Assembly: GCF_015097055.1 (NCBI RefSeq)
Contig: NZ_AP023366.1
Location: forward strand, 2,684,001 to 2,748,000
Length of the DNA: 64,000 bases
Source: Effusibacillus dendaii
Lineage (GTDB): Bacteria; Bacillota; Bacilli; Tumebacillales; Effusibacillaceae
Direction of reading: 5' to 3'
Shown here piece after piece: positions 45,043 to 54,512 of the stretch. Position 1 is the first letter of the stretch. Each line of letters opens with the position of its first letter. Both the position numbers and the translations under genes were made by a program. The notes beneath the pieces were generated by a model. That model did no database searches and had not been told where the DNA came from. It saw nothing but the letters and a program-made list of their open reading frames with translations.

Positions 45043-45058
45043 ATTCCGAAATTAGTAC

Positions 45059-45090
45059 AAAAGACCTGTATGTTGAAACAGGTCTTTTTT
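45059..45090 (+). terminator. Terminator after fliD
   Basis: AAAAGACCTGT pairs with ACAGGTCTTTT around a short loop; ends in TTTTTT. It could work in both directions. Confidence 0.9.
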
Positions 45091-45130
45091 ATAAAATTTA
45101 ATTGTCGACTTGTGTCGGAAAGGAGCGGGT

Positions 45131-45340
45131 ATGAAGAAATTGACTCGATCTCCTATCTTACAAGAGATCTATCATTTTTTGCTTGAACAGCAGCCGACGT
45201 ACGGATGTCCGATTACTTCCGAAGTCATTAGCCAGCAGTTAAATTTGACCCCATCCTATGTAAGGGAACAAATGAAATGGTTGATAGAGGAACGCAAGAT
45301 TGCGGTGCGCAGGGGGCGAAAGGAGGGTACTATATTGTGA
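45131..45340 (+). CDS. Small winged-helix protein, LexA-N-terminus-like
   Basis: 69 residues, essentially one winged helix: ILQEIYHFLLEQQPTYGCPIT, VISQQLNLTPSYVREQMKWL and a basic wing IAVRRGRKEGT. The shape is like the LexA DNA-binding domain, with no effector domain. AAGGAG before ATG 45131. Its TGA overlaps the next gene's GTG (GTGA), so the pair is co-translated. Probably a local regulator or a structural adaptor; target unknown. Confidence 0.75.
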   Translation: MKKLTRSPILQEIYHFLLEQQPTYGCPITSEVISQQLNLTPSYVREQMKWLIEERKIAVRRGRKEGTIL

Positions 45341-45927
45341 AAAATGACCAAATCACCTTTGTGGTGGACGGGCAGGAAAAGTACTATCCGCTCGGTACGT
45401 TTGTTGAGACCTATCATCAATCTCTGCTGCAAATAGAAAAGGAACAAAAAGTAATAACCGCGCTGAATATTGATGGAGTACCTTTGAGAAATATTCAAGA
45501 TTATAACGGTTCTTGGTCTGACATATCAAAGATTGAAATTGATACGAAGCCGATTCAGGAATTAATTTCGGAAAGTATTCAAGATGCGCAAGAGTACCTG
45601 CCTAGGTTATATGAAGCTTTAATCAGTGTCAGCGATTCGATTCAAAGGGGTTTTGAAGGAGAAGCCATGATCGTGTTACAGCAAATCGTGGAGGGTCTGG
45701 AATGGTTCTCGGCTTATGTGCAGGGGATTACCCATTATGGAGCAAAGTACGGTGCAACTGTTGATCAAAGCGATACAATTCATGAATTGGTCAATATCTA
45801 CAACAACTTGACTGAAGCGATGGAGTCGCGGGATTTCGTCTGGATTGCCGATATTACCGCCTATGAACTGGCGCCGTTTGTTGAAAGATGGATAACCATT
45901 ACAGATCAGTTGCTAAATGTTGCATAA
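45337..45927 (+). CDS. Unknown acidic helical protein coupled to the Maf genes
   Basis: 196 residues that I do not recognise as a named family. The N-terminal ~60 residues look like small beta segments (QITFVVDGQEKYYPLGTF, ITALNIDGVPL), and the rest is acidic and helical (DAQEYLPRLYEALISVSDSIQ, VNIYNNLTEAMESRDFVWIADI). GTG start at 45337 after AAAGGAGGG. Its stop shares a base with the ATG of the first Maf gene (TAATG), and that gene has no ribosome site of its own. The tight coupling suggests a partner or chaperone for flagellin glycosylation. Confidence 0.75.
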   Translation: MKNDQITFVVDGQEKYYPLGTFVETYHQSLLQIEKEQKVITALNIDGVPLRNIQDYNGSWSDISKIEIDTKPIQELISESIQDAQEYLPRLYEALISVSDSIQRGFEGEAMIVLQQIVEGLEWFSAYVQGITHYGAKYGATVDQSDTIHELVNIYNNLTEAMESRDFVWIADITAYELAPFVERWITITDQLLNVA

Positions 45928-47345
45928 TGCGGAAACAGATTGACGAATATTGTACCCTGTTTGCGGAACGGCATGAGTGGCTGAAACAATTGACCAGCTC
46001 CAAGAATGATTCAGGAAGTATTGCTTCCAGAATAGAACCGGTTTATGGCAAGTCGGGAGCACTCACTTGGCGGATTGAGACTTATGACAACCGCAAGGTT
46101 TTTTTGCACAGTCAATACGATCCGGTTCAGGAAGCCAGAAAGTGGGCTGTTCAAGAAGGCATCACAACGGGAGATTCCGTTCTTACATTTGGGGTTGGAT
46201 TGGGGTATCACATTGCCGCGCTGCTGGACTGTGTTGGACCAACCGGTGAACTTTGGGTATTTGAAACAGACACTGCAATAATGAAACAGAGTTTGGAACA
46301 GAGAGATTGGGATTCGCTGCTGCAACACCCTGCATTGCATGTAATTCTGGAATCCAATCCGGTGAAACTGGCCATCCAGCTGGTTCAAAAGATTGATCAC
46401 GTCTTGGGGAGGGACGGAAGAATCGCAATCTTTCCTCCAATGCTCCGTGCAATCTCGCCCGAGCATGACAGTTTGCTTGAAGTGCTGGAACATTATCGTC
46501 TGCGTACTGCAACCATACAACGCAATGCCCCGAGACTTGTATCCCAGTTGCAACAAAATATGGATCTGGTTTTATCCGTGCCTTCCGCTGATTACTGGGA
46601 CGGACGATTAAAGAATATTCCTTGCACATTAATTTCTGCGGGCCCTTCATTGGAACTTGCGCTGCCCTACCTGAGCCAATTGCGGGAAAAATCATTATTG
46701 TTTGTTGTTGGTACGGCATTGCGTGTCTTGCTTGATGCGGGAGTTCAACCCGATTTTGTCATATTGGCTGACCCGGACAAACTTCTTATGAAACAGTTGC
46801 CTGCGGACTGTTCAAATCTGAAGCTGATCGCGTTACCCACCGTTCACCCGGAAGTTTTAGAACGATTTCCGAAAAAAATGTTTGCATGGCAACAGGGGAT
46901 CCCGGAATTGGAAGAGATGGCCGCCTGTTACGGAAAAAATTTATACCAGAGCGGAGGCTCCGTTTCCACATTGATGCTGGATATCGCGTTACGCTGGAAT
47001 GGGAATCCGTTAATTTTAATCGGACAGGATTTGGCTTTTTCACCGGAAGGTGCAACGCACAGTCGTGGGACTATGTACGATAACAGTTATGCAGACGTAA
47101 GCAGATCGATTCGAGTCGCAGGGGAAAACGGTGAGGAGGTTTATACGACTCATTCCTGGAAACTATTTCTGCGCTGGATTGAAAGACGATTGGAAAATGA
47201 AAAAAACGTTGATGTATGGAATACGAGCCTAAAGGGATCCCGAATTGTGGGCACTAAGAATCGCAAGATTGAGGACATAGTAAGGGAATTGCCCGGAAAC
47301 GGTGTGGTACAGGAATGGAGGATCAAACTGAATGAAAGTTGTTGA
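45927..47345 (+). CDS. Maf/DUF115 flagellin glycosyltransferase 1
   Basis: Motility-associated factor: transfers a CMP-activated nonulosonate to Ser/Thr of flagellin. Conserved DUF115 motifs: LHSQYDPVQEARKW, TLISAGPSLELALPYL, GTALRVLLDAGVQPDFV, SGGSVSTLMLDIALRWNGNPLILIGQDLAFS is split as SGGSVSTLML and ILIGQDLAFSPEGATHSRGT. ATG at 45927 overlaps the previous stop. 472 residues. Overlaps the second Maf gene by 14 bases. Confidence 0.88.
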   Translation: MRKQIDEYCTLFAERHEWLKQLTSSKNDSGSIASRIEPVYGKSGALTWRIETYDNRKVFLHSQYDPVQEARKWAVQEGITTGDSVLTFGVGLGYHIAALLDCVGPTGELWVFETDTAIMKQSLEQRDWDSLLQHPALHVILESNPVKLAIQLVQKIDHVLGRDGRIAIFPPMLRAISPEHDSLLEVLEHYRLRTATIQRNAPRLVSQLQQNMDLVLSVPSADYWDGRLKNIPCTLISAGPSLELALPYLSQLREKSLLFVVGTALRVLLDAGVQPDFVILADPDKLLMKQLPADCSNLKLIALPTVHPEVLERFPKKMFAWQQGIPELEEMAACYGKNLYQSGGSVSTLMLDIALRWNGNPLILIGQDLAFSPEGATHSRGTMYDNSYADVSRSIRVAGENGEEVYTTHSWKLFLRWIERRLENEKNVDVWNTSLKGSRIVGTKNRKIEDIVRELPGNGVVQEWRIKLNESC

Positions 47346-49215
47346 TTGTTTTGAAGAAAACATTCAGTTGCTCGAGCAGCATTTGTCAGATGTTGCACAA
47401 CGTTTGCGGGCATCAAGACAGGGGAACTCGGTCACCGTGATCACCGGGTCAAAAGGTTTTCCGACTTTAAAAGTTGTCGGAGAATCTTGTACAGGATTTC
47501 TGCACAGCCAATATGATCCGGTGCAAGAAGCGAGACGGTGGTGGCAACAGCAAAAGGAAAACAAAGATTGGAAAAGAACAAAACACGTATTTCTGTACGG
47601 ACTGGGGCTTGGCTTTCCTCTGACCGCTATTTTGGAAGATTTGCCCGAGGAGATTTCCGTTACAGTTGTGGAACCATCATATGAAATTTTTGCCCACTTT
47701 ATCAGTTTGTTCGACATATCGGATCTTTTGCAAAATCCAAGATTAAATCTGTTTGTAGCAGATGACCTGGTCCACATCGATGAAGAAATTGGCGATATTA
47801 TTAAACAATATGTATTGGATGTTGAGGTGGTAGAGTGGTCTCCGTATGCCAGGTTGTTTCCGGAGGCCGTACAACATTGGAGAAAGAGGTTTATTGAGCT
47901 TTCCACCTCTGTTCGCATTGAACAGAATACGTTGCTCTATTTTGCAGAACAATGGCCCAAAAACATCCTGCAAAATGCCGGCGCCATCAGTAAAAGTCCA
48001 AGTGTAAGGGAATTCATCGGCAAGTTCGAAAAAGTTCCAACTATTATCGTTTCCGCAGGACCGTCGTTGAATAAAAATATCCATTTGCTGAAAGATGCGA
48101 AGGGAAAAGCGCTTATTATCTGTGTGGATACCGCGTTGCGGGCAATGATAAAACATGATATTATGCCCGATTTTGTAGTGGCCATTGACGGTTCCGAATT
48201 GAATTACCGACATTTTGAAGGGCTTCCTAATCTTGATATTCCGCTCATTTTTATGCCTACAACACATCCTCGTATCATTTCCGAATTTGGTTCCCGTGCG
48301 ATTGTTTCATTAGGCGGGAATCAATTGCTTGTTTTTTTTCAAAAATTTTTTCCCGAAAAAGCCGGTTTATCCACCGGGGGATCCGTTGCAACTACAGCGT
48401 TTGAATTCGCTTATCTCGTCGGCGGGGATCCCATTATATTCATCGGCCAGGATCTCGCTTATCCGGATGGAAAATCGCATGCGGATGGGACTATTTTTGA
48501 AGAAATTCGGAAGAAGGAAACAGACAGGAACATGGTGTACGTGGAGGGAATTGACGGAAAACCGGTGTTAACCGATTTGACCTTGCGCATGTATCTTCAA
48601 TGGTTTGAAAACCGGATTGCCTCGATCAAAGTCGAGCGTGAAATCATTGACGCTACGGAAGGAGGAGCACTGATCCACGGCACTAAACTTCTTACTCTGT
48701 CGGATGTGCTGGCTGCTTATTGCAAAGAAGAAAGACCCATTGCGCCAACTATTGATGCAATTCTTACCAACTATGAACCAAAGGGAATCGATGAGTTTTT
48801 GCAAGGGATCAAACAGATTTGCAGAATGCTTCGCAGAATAAAACGTGCCGGATGGGTCGGATTGAAACGGTCCGAGTCTCTTCTTGCTTATTATCTGACG
48901 GAACAGTCAAGCAGATTACCTGTTCACGAAGTTTTACAAAGACTGGAGAGAATCGATCAATGGATTCAACAAGCGAATGAAGACGAAATGATTGATCAAA
49001 TCATGCAGCGAGTCCTGCTCAACGTTACCCGGGGCAAATATACGATTCAACCGGAAGGTGAAACGGAACAGGAAGAAGCAATTCGGATCTCCAAAAACTC
49101 CTGTTTGTTTTACCAAGGCGTAATGGAAGCAGCAGACACAATGCATAAATATATGCAGGATGCGGAAGAACAGGTGACAACCATCTTAAGAAATACATCA
49201 GCTGCAGAGGAGTGA
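47332..49215 (+). CDS. Maf/DUF115 flagellin glycosyltransferase 2
   Basis: Second Maf-type enzyme, 627 residues, clearly related to the one before (HSQYDPVQEARRWW, IIVSAGPSLNKNIHLL, DTALRAMIKHDIMPDFVVAIDG, STGGSVATTAFEFAYL, IFIGQDLAYPDGKSHADGT). It carries an extra ~160-residue C-terminal helical region that the first lacks. The two may modify different sites or act as a pair. Followed closely by fliS. Confidence 0.9.
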   Translation: MKVVDCFEENIQLLEQHLSDVAQRLRASRQGNSVTVITGSKGFPTLKVVGESCTGFLHSQYDPVQEARRWWQQQKENKDWKRTKHVFLYGLGLGFPLTAILEDLPEEISVTVVEPSYEIFAHFISLFDISDLLQNPRLNLFVADDLVHIDEEIGDIIKQYVLDVEVVEWSPYARLFPEAVQHWRKRFIELSTSVRIEQNTLLYFAEQWPKNILQNAGAISKSPSVREFIGKFEKVPTIIVSAGPSLNKNIHLLKDAKGKALIICVDTALRAMIKHDIMPDFVVAIDGSELNYRHFEGLPNLDIPLIFMPTTHPRIISEFGSRAIVSLGGNQLLVFFQKFFPEKAGLSTGGSVATTAFEFAYLVGGDPIIFIGQDLAYPDGKSHADGTIFEEIRKKETDRNMVYVEGIDGKPVLTDLTLRMYLQWFENRIASIKVEREIIDATEGGALIHGTKLLTLSDVLAAYCKEERPIAPTIDAILTNYEPKGIDEFLQGIKQICRMLRRIKRAGWVGLKRSESLLAYYLTEQSSRLPVHEVLQRLERIDQWIQQANEDEMIDQIMQRVLLNVTRGKYTIQPEGETEQEEAIRISKNSCLFYQGVMEAADTMHKYMQDAEEQVTTILRNTSAAEE

Positions 49216-49222
49216 GTGCGAG

Positions 49223-49597
49223 ATGATGAATCCCCAAAATGTTTATATGAATACGTCCATACAAACAGCCAGTCCGGAGCGTTTGCTGATTATGTTGTTC
49301 GATGGTGCGCTTCGTTTTTCAAAAGAGGCGATTTCAGCAATCGAACAGAAAAATTTTCCTCGGGTTCATGAGAAAATTCGCAGGACGCAGGATATTGTCA
49401 ATGAGTTGATTATTACGCTGGACCGTGACCGCGGTGGAGAAGTTGCCGAAAATTTACTCCGTTTGTACGGATATATAGATCGCAAGCTGATTGAAGCAAA
49501 CGTTTCGAAATCGGTCGAATGCCTGCTGGAAGTAATCAGCTTGCTGCAAGAGTTGCGTGAAGGTTTTCATGAGGCTGTCAAGCAACTGAAAAAATGA
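49223..49597 (+). CDS. fliS: Flagellin export chaperone FliS
   Basis: Binds the flagellin C-terminus before export. 124 residues, four-helix type: VYMNTSIQTASPERLLIMLFDGALRF at the start (YxxxxIxTASPExLixmLY pattern) and a C-terminal HEAVKQLKK. Starts ATGATG after GAGGAG. Here it lies after the Maf genes, not right after fliD. Confidence 0.95.
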   Translation: MMNPQNVYMNTSIQTASPERLLIMLFDGALRFSKEAISAIEQKNFPRVHEKIRRTQDIVNELIITLDRDRGGEVAENLLRLYGYIDRKLIEANVSKSVECLLEVISLLQELREGFHEAVKQLKK

Positions 49598-49624
49598 AAA
49601 ATTATTGAATCTGAAAATGGTGGA

Positions 49625-50047
49625 ATGATGATGGATACCGCTCTATTAAAAGAAAAGCTAATGCGGTTGGATGAATTGCAAGCAATAACGGATCAAATCG
49701 AAAATTTTCTGGGAACAGCTCAATGGGAACGCGTAAAAGATCTTTTGGATCAACGCGGAAAATTAATTGAGGATTGTGCGCGTTTGGATAAGTTATGGGA
49801 AGAAATATCGGCGTCATTTGAAGACGGATGGCAACAATCTGCTGAATATCTTGATTGTGCCGAATCCATGCAGGGCAAGATGAAGAGTCTTTATTCCCAA
49901 ATCAAGAAACATGATTCTTATTTTCGGGAGCGGCTCGCCGTAATTCATGAAATGAATCAGGAGCTGGAACAAATCAGCCTAGTCGCCTCCAAATACGCCA
50001 ATGTGAATCAAAACGTGGAATCCAGATTTTTTGATCGGAAAGAATAG
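49625..50047 (+). CDS. FliT-like helical flagellar chaperone
   Basis: 140 residues, almost all amphipathic helix (LMRLDELQAITDQIENFLG, MQGKMKSLYSQIKKHDSYFRERL, QELEQISLVASKY). Its size and position right after fliS fit FliT, the FliD chaperone, but sequence likeness is weak. Three ATG codons in a row begin at 49625 behind GGTGG; any could be the start. Confidence 0.65.
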   Translation: MMMDTALLKEKLMRLDELQAITDQIENFLGTAQWERVKDLLDQRGKLIEDCARLDKLWEEISASFEDGWQQSAEYLDCAESMQGKMKSLYSQIKKHDSYFRERLAVIHEMNQELEQISLVASKYANVNQNVESRFFDRKE

Positions 50048-50080
50048 GAAACATCGGCTTTTGCAAGAGGGGGAAGCAGT

Positions 50081-51091
50081 GTGAATCTGAAAAACCAAAA
50101 AATACTGGTGACTGGCTCCGATGGTTTTATCGGCTCCCATCTTACGGAGGAATTGATCAGGCAAGGGTGTGATGTTCGGGCTTTTGTACAATACAATTCT
50201 TTTAACTCTTGGGGATGGTTAGATCATTCTGAGCCGGAAATCCGAAGAAATCTGGATGTGTTTGCAGGTGATATCCGGGATCCGCATGGTGTAAAACAAG
50301 CAATGAAAGGCTGCGATGTGGTTTTTCATCTTGCAGCTCTGATTGCGATTCCATATTCCTATCATTCGCCGGACACGTATGTGGACACCAATGTGAAAGG
50401 CACGTTAAATGTTGTGCAGGCTGCCCGCGAATTGGAGATCTACAAAGTAGTCCATACATCTACCAGTGAGGTGTACGGGACGGCACAGTTTGTTCCAATA
50501 ACTGAAGATCATCCTCTGCAGGGTCAGTCTCCTTATTCTGCATCTAAAATCGGTGCCGATCAAATTGCCTTGTCGTTCAACAGGTCATTTGAAACACCGG
50601 TAGCAGTCATTCGTCCATTCAATACGTATGGGCCCCGTCAGTCTGCGCGGGCCATTATCCCTACCGTGATCACGCAAATCGCAAGCGGGAGGAAGAAATT
50701 AAAATTGGGTGCCCTGCATCCAACCCGTGATTTCAACTATATACAAGACACGGTAAATGGATTTATCGCGGTTGCTGAATCGGACCGTTCGATTGGTGAG
50801 GTTATCAATATCGGCAGCAACTATGAGGTCTCGATTGGTGAGACGGTACAAATGATTTCGGAAGTGATGGGGGTTCAAATCGAGATCGAAACGGAAGAAA
50901 TCCGTTTGCGGCCGGAAAAAAGCGAAGTTGAACGACTGTGGGCCGATAATTCCAAAGCCAAGCTATTGCTTGGTTGGGAACCTGTCTATGCGGGTCGAGA
51001 CGGTTTCAGAAGGGGGTTGGAGGAAACGGTGAAGTGGTTCACAAATCCCGATAATTTGAACCGCTACAAAGCCGATTTCTACAACATATGA
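50081..51091 (+). CDS. legB: Nucleotide-sugar 4,6-dehydratase LegB-like
   Basis: Short-chain dehydrogenase/reductase, 336 residues. NAD-binding ILVTGSDGFIGSHLTEEL, active-site Tyr/Lys in SPYSASKIGADQ, and STSEVYGTA. First step of legionaminic-type synthesis: GDP- or UDP-GlcNAc to the 4-keto-6-deoxy sugar. The stretch FNSWGWLDH is typical of the LegB group. GTG start behind AGAGGGGG. Heads a run of seven tightly joined genes. Confidence 0.9.
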   Translation: MNLKNQKILVTGSDGFIGSHLTEELIRQGCDVRAFVQYNSFNSWGWLDHSEPEIRRNLDVFAGDIRDPHGVKQAMKGCDVVFHLAALIAIPYSYHSPDTYVDTNVKGTLNVVQAARELEIYKVVHTSTSEVYGTAQFVPITEDHPLQGQSPYSASKIGADQIALSFNRSFETPVAVIRPFNTYGPRQSARAIIPTVITQIASGRKKLKLGALHPTRDFNYIQDTVNGFIAVAESDRSIGEVINIGSNYEVSIGETVQMISEVMGVQIEIETEEIRLRPEKSEVERLWADNSKAKLLLGWEPVYAGRDGFRRGLEETVKWFTNPDNLNRYKADFYNI

Positions 51092-52281
51092 GTACACCGT
51101 TTGAATTGGATGTTCAAAAAGTCGTGGCGGCCATCAAAAGTTGTTTGCCGCCGGATCGGGATTTTGTTGGTTTACATGAACCGTATTTTACGGGTAACGA
51201 GTGGAATTATGTGAAAGAGTGTCTTGATTCGGGGTGGGTATCATCGATAGGACAGTATGTTGAGAAGTTTGAGGAGATGTTGGCTGAGTTTACGGGAGTC
51301 AAACGGGCTGTTGCAGTCGTAAACGGAACAGCCGCTCTGCACGTTTGCCTCAAATTGGCAGGTGTCGAACAAGGGGATGAAGTGTTGATCCCCGCACTAA
51401 CATTTATTGCTACGGCAAATGCGGTGGTTTACTGCGGCGCCATTCCCCATTTTGTGGACAGCGAAGAGAAAACATTAGGAATGGACCCTTGCAAACTTGG
51501 CCATTACCTTTCGGACATTGCGGAAATCCGAGGTGGAAGCTGTTTTAATCGAATAACGGGGCGAAGGATGAAAGCGGTCGTGCCTATGCATACTTTTGGA
51601 CATCCGGTGGATTTGGAACCGCTTCTCGATGTATGCCAACGTTTTCATCTTGAGTTGGTTGAAGACGCGGCAGAGTCTTTAGGTTCTTTTTACAAAGGTC
51701 GGCATACGGGAAACTGGGGTCGGATGTCAGCTTTGAGCTTTAACGGAAATAAAGTGATAACAACCGGAGGCGGCGGGGCTATTTTGACCAACGATGAATC
51801 ATTAGGGAAGTTGGCGAAGCATTTAACAACAACTGCAAAGGTTCCACATAAATGGGAATTTTATCATGATCAAATTGGATATAATTATCGCCTTCCCAAT
51901 CTGAATGCTGCTTTGGGATGTGCACAATTGGAACAACTTCCCGCTTTTCTTGAAAAAAAGAGAGCTTTGGCTTTGCGTTATAGGGAAGTGTTTCAAAACA
52001 TTTCCGGCGTTAGATGGTTTGAAGAACCTGGGTTTGCACGCAGCAATTACTGGCTTAATGCACTCTTACTGGATAAAGATCATGTGCACGAAAGAGATGT
52101 TCTTTTGGAAATTTCGAATGTCCAGGGGATAATGACTCGGCCTGCATGGACTTTAATGCACAAACTGCCTATGTTTAAGGATTGTCCGGCAATGGATTTA
52201 GCAAGCGCCGAAAGTCTGGAGACACGTTTGATTAACATCCCCAGCAGTGTGTTTCTGGGAGGGACTTATGGCCAAACGTAA
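51088..52281 (+). CDS. legC: PLP-dependent sugar aminotransferase LegC-like
   Basis: DegT/DnrJ/EryC1 aminotransferase, 397 residues. PFEL, VGLHEPYFTGNEWNYVKECLDSGW (in parts), NGTAALHVCLKLAGV, EDAAESLGSFYKG and the PLP Lys in LSFNGNKVITTGGGG. Adds the 4-amino group to the LegB product. The start overlaps legB by four bases (ATGA). Confidence 0.9.
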   Translation: MSTPFELDVQKVVAAIKSCLPPDRDFVGLHEPYFTGNEWNYVKECLDSGWVSSIGQYVEKFEEMLAEFTGVKRAVAVVNGTAALHVCLKLAGVEQGDEVLIPALTFIATANAVVYCGAIPHFVDSEEKTLGMDPCKLGHYLSDIAEIRGGSCFNRITGRRMKAVVPMHTFGHPVDLEPLLDVCQRFHLELVEDAAESLGSFYKGRHTGNWGRMSALSFNGNKVITTGGGGAILTNDESLGKLAKHLTTTAKVPHKWEFYHDQIGYNYRLPNLNAALGCAQLEQLPAFLEKKRALALRYREVFQNISGVRWFEEPGFARSNYWLNALLLDKDHVHERDVLLEISNVQGIMTRPAWTLMHKLPMFKDCPAMDLASAESLETRLINIPSSVFLGGTYGQT

Positions 52282-53422
52282 AATTTGTGTTGTTACCGGT
52301 ACGCGAGCTGAATACGGGTTACTTTATTGGCTTATGCAGGGGATCAAGAAAGATAATGAATTGGTACTTCAGTTACTCGTTACAGGCATGCATTTGTCTC
52401 CGGAATTTGGGCTCACTTATCGGGATATAGAAGAAGATGGTTTTGTTATTGATGAAAAAATAGAAATGCTTTTATCCAGTGATACGTCAGTCGGTATCGC
52501 TAAGTCAATTGGCCTTGGAGTGATTGGATTCGCAGAGGCTTTCGCGAGATTGAAACCCGATATTCTGGTATTATTTGGCGATCGATATGAAATCCTGGCG
52601 GCGGCTCAAGCTGCAATGGTAGCGAAAATACCGATAGCCCATATTGCGGGTGGAGACACAACGGAAGGTGCTTATGATGAATCTATACGGCACAGTATAA
52701 CCAAAATGTCTCATATACATTTCGTGACAAACGAAGCTGCAGCAAAAAGAGTTCGACAAATGGGAGAGAACCCTTCCCATATTTACAGTGTAGGGAGTCC
52801 TGGAATCGATCAAATCAAACGTCTAAAACTGCTGAGTAGGCAAGAGTTGGAAGAACAGCTCAATTTTCATTTTAGAGTTCGAAATTTGCTAATTACTTTT
52901 CATCCCGTGACACTAGATATTGAGCCTGCACAGCAGCAGTTTCGGGAACTTTTGAATGCGTTGGAAGAACTGGGTGAAGATGTCGGGATTATTTTTACGA
53001 AACCCAACTCAGATAACGGCGGAAGAATTATTATTCAAATGATAGATGAGTATGTAGCGGCTCATGCCAATGCCAAATCCTATGCATCGCTTGGGCAGCT
53101 TCGATATCTCAGTACAGTTGCACAGGTCGATGCCGTGGTGGGAAATTCCTCCAGCGGACTTTATGAAGTACCTTCGTTTAAAAAACCTACTATTAATATT
53201 GGGGATCGACAAAAGGGGCGTTTGCAAGCGAGTTCCGTAATAAATTGCAAACCGATCGCGAGTGACATCATGGAAGCGATTCAATTAGGATTTGTCAAAG
53301 ATTGTTCAAATGCGGTCAACCCATATGGAGATGGAAACAGTTCAGAAAGGATTTTATCCGTACTAAAGGAGTTACCGAACCTAGAAGATTTGGTACGAAA
53401 ACATTTTTTTGAGGTGAACTGA
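52268..53422 (+). CDS. legG: Hydrolysing nucleotide-sugar 2-epimerase (NeuC/LegG)
   Basis: Releases the nucleotide and inverts C2 to give the free 2,4-diacetamido-trideoxy-mannose. GT-B-like fold: KICVVTGTRAEYGLLYWLM, LVLFGDRYEILAAAQAAM, HIAGGDTTEGAYDESIRHSITKMSH (in parts), VGNSSSGLYEVP. 384 residues. ATG 52268 follows GGGAGGG and overlaps legC by 14 bases. Confidence 0.92.
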   Translation: MAKRKICVVTGTRAEYGLLYWLMQGIKKDNELVLQLLVTGMHLSPEFGLTYRDIEEDGFVIDEKIEMLLSSDTSVGIAKSIGLGVIGFAEAFARLKPDILVLFGDRYEILAAAQAAMVAKIPIAHIAGGDTTEGAYDESIRHSITKMSHIHFVTNEAAAKRVRQMGENPSHIYSVGSPGIDQIKRLKLLSRQELEEQLNFHFRVRNLLITFHPVTLDIEPAQQQFRELLNALEELGEDVGIIFTKPNSDNGGRIIIQMIDEYVAAHANAKSYASLGQLRYLSTVAQVDAVVGNSSSGLYEVPSFKKPTINIGDRQKGRLQASSVINCKPIASDIMEAIQLGFVKDCSNAVNPYGDGNSSERILSVLKELPNLEDLVRKHFFEVN

Positions 53423-53426
53423 TAAG

Positions 53427-54512
53427 ATGCTCCGAACCGAAAGAGTCTATATTATTGCTGAAGCAGGAGTAAATCATAACGGTTCACTCGAGATCGCCAA
53501 GCAATTGATCGATGTTGCGTGTGAAGCCGGAGCGGACGCTATAAAATTTCAAACTTTTAAAGCAGAGAAACTTGTCGGTCAAAATGCCCCTAAAGCGGAG
53601 TATCAGACAAAAACCACTGACGTCTTCGAGTCCCAATTTGAAATGATCAAAAAGCTGGAGCTGGATGAAACGGCGCATCGTGTTCTTATCGACTACTGCC
53701 TTGAAAAGGGGATTCAGTTTCTATCAACTCCCTTTGATTTGGAAAGCGTGGATTTATTGGCAAACAGCTTCAATCTGCCTCGACTCAAAATATCTTCCGG
53801 TGAAATCACGAACGCTCCACTATTACTAAAAGCAGCCAGGTCAGGAAAACCTATTATCTTATCAACAGGAATGTCGACGTTAGGGGATGTGGAACAAGCG
53901 TTGGCTGTGTTGGCGTTTGGTTATACAAACGGATCCGCTATACCTTCAATCAATGCTTTTAATCAAGCGTATTGTTCAACAGAAGGGCAGCGCGCATTGC
54001 AAGAAAATGTGGTTTTGCTGCATTGTACAACTGAGTACCCCACTCCGTTTGAAGATGTAAATCTCAGTGTAATGGATACCTTATCTGCCGCTTTTGGTTT
54101 GCCTGTTGGATTTTCTGATCATACCCCAGGCATTGCAGTTCCGGCGGCAGCAGTAGCACGTGGCGCCGTTGTTATTGAGAAGCACTTCACTTTGGACAAG
54201 ACTCTGCCCGGACCAGACCACAAAGCTTCTTTGGAGCCTGATGAGCTATATAATATGATACAAGCCATTCGGCAGGTAGAGGCTGCGATAGGAAATCCTG
54301 TTAAATCTCCGGCACCGTCCGAATTAAAAAACTTATCTGTTGCCAGGAAAAGCTTGGTGGCTGCACGAGTCATTCAAAAAGGCGAAATATTTACGGAAGA
54401 GAATCTCACTGTCAAGCGTCCCGGTGGTGGTATTTCGCCCATGCTTTATTGGGAGTGGCTAGGGAAAAAAGCGGAGAAAAATTATGAGCCGGATGAAAAG
54501 GTGAGTACATGA
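53427..54512 (+). CDS. legI: Nonulosonate synthase (NeuB/LegI)
   Basis: Condenses the 6-carbon sugar with phosphoenolpyruvate to a nine-carbon acid. TIM barrel: IIAEAGVNHNGSLEIAKQLID, ADAIKFQTFKAEKLV, KISSGEITNAPLL, LHCTTEYPTPFEDVNL, FSDHTPGI, IEKHFTLDK. C-terminal SAF domain (LVAARVIQKGEIFTEENLTV, KRPGGGISP). 361 residues. Four bases after legG. Confidence 0.93.
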   Translation: MLRTERVYIIAEAGVNHNGSLEIAKQLIDVACEAGADAIKFQTFKAEKLVGQNAPKAEYQTKTTDVFESQFEMIKKLELDETAHRVLIDYCLEKGIQFLSTPFDLESVDLLANSFNLPRLKISSGEITNAPLLLKAARSGKPIILSTGMSTLGDVEQALAVLAFGYTNGSAIPSINAFNQAYCSTEGQRALQENVVLLHCTTEYPTPFEDVNLSVMDTLSAAFGLPVGFSDHTPGIAVPAAAVARGAVVIEKHFTLDKTLPGPDHKASLEPDELYNMIQAIRQVEAAIGNPVKSPAPSELKNLSVARKSLVAARVIQKGEIFTEENLTVKRPGGGISPMLYWEWLGKKAEKNYEPDEKVST

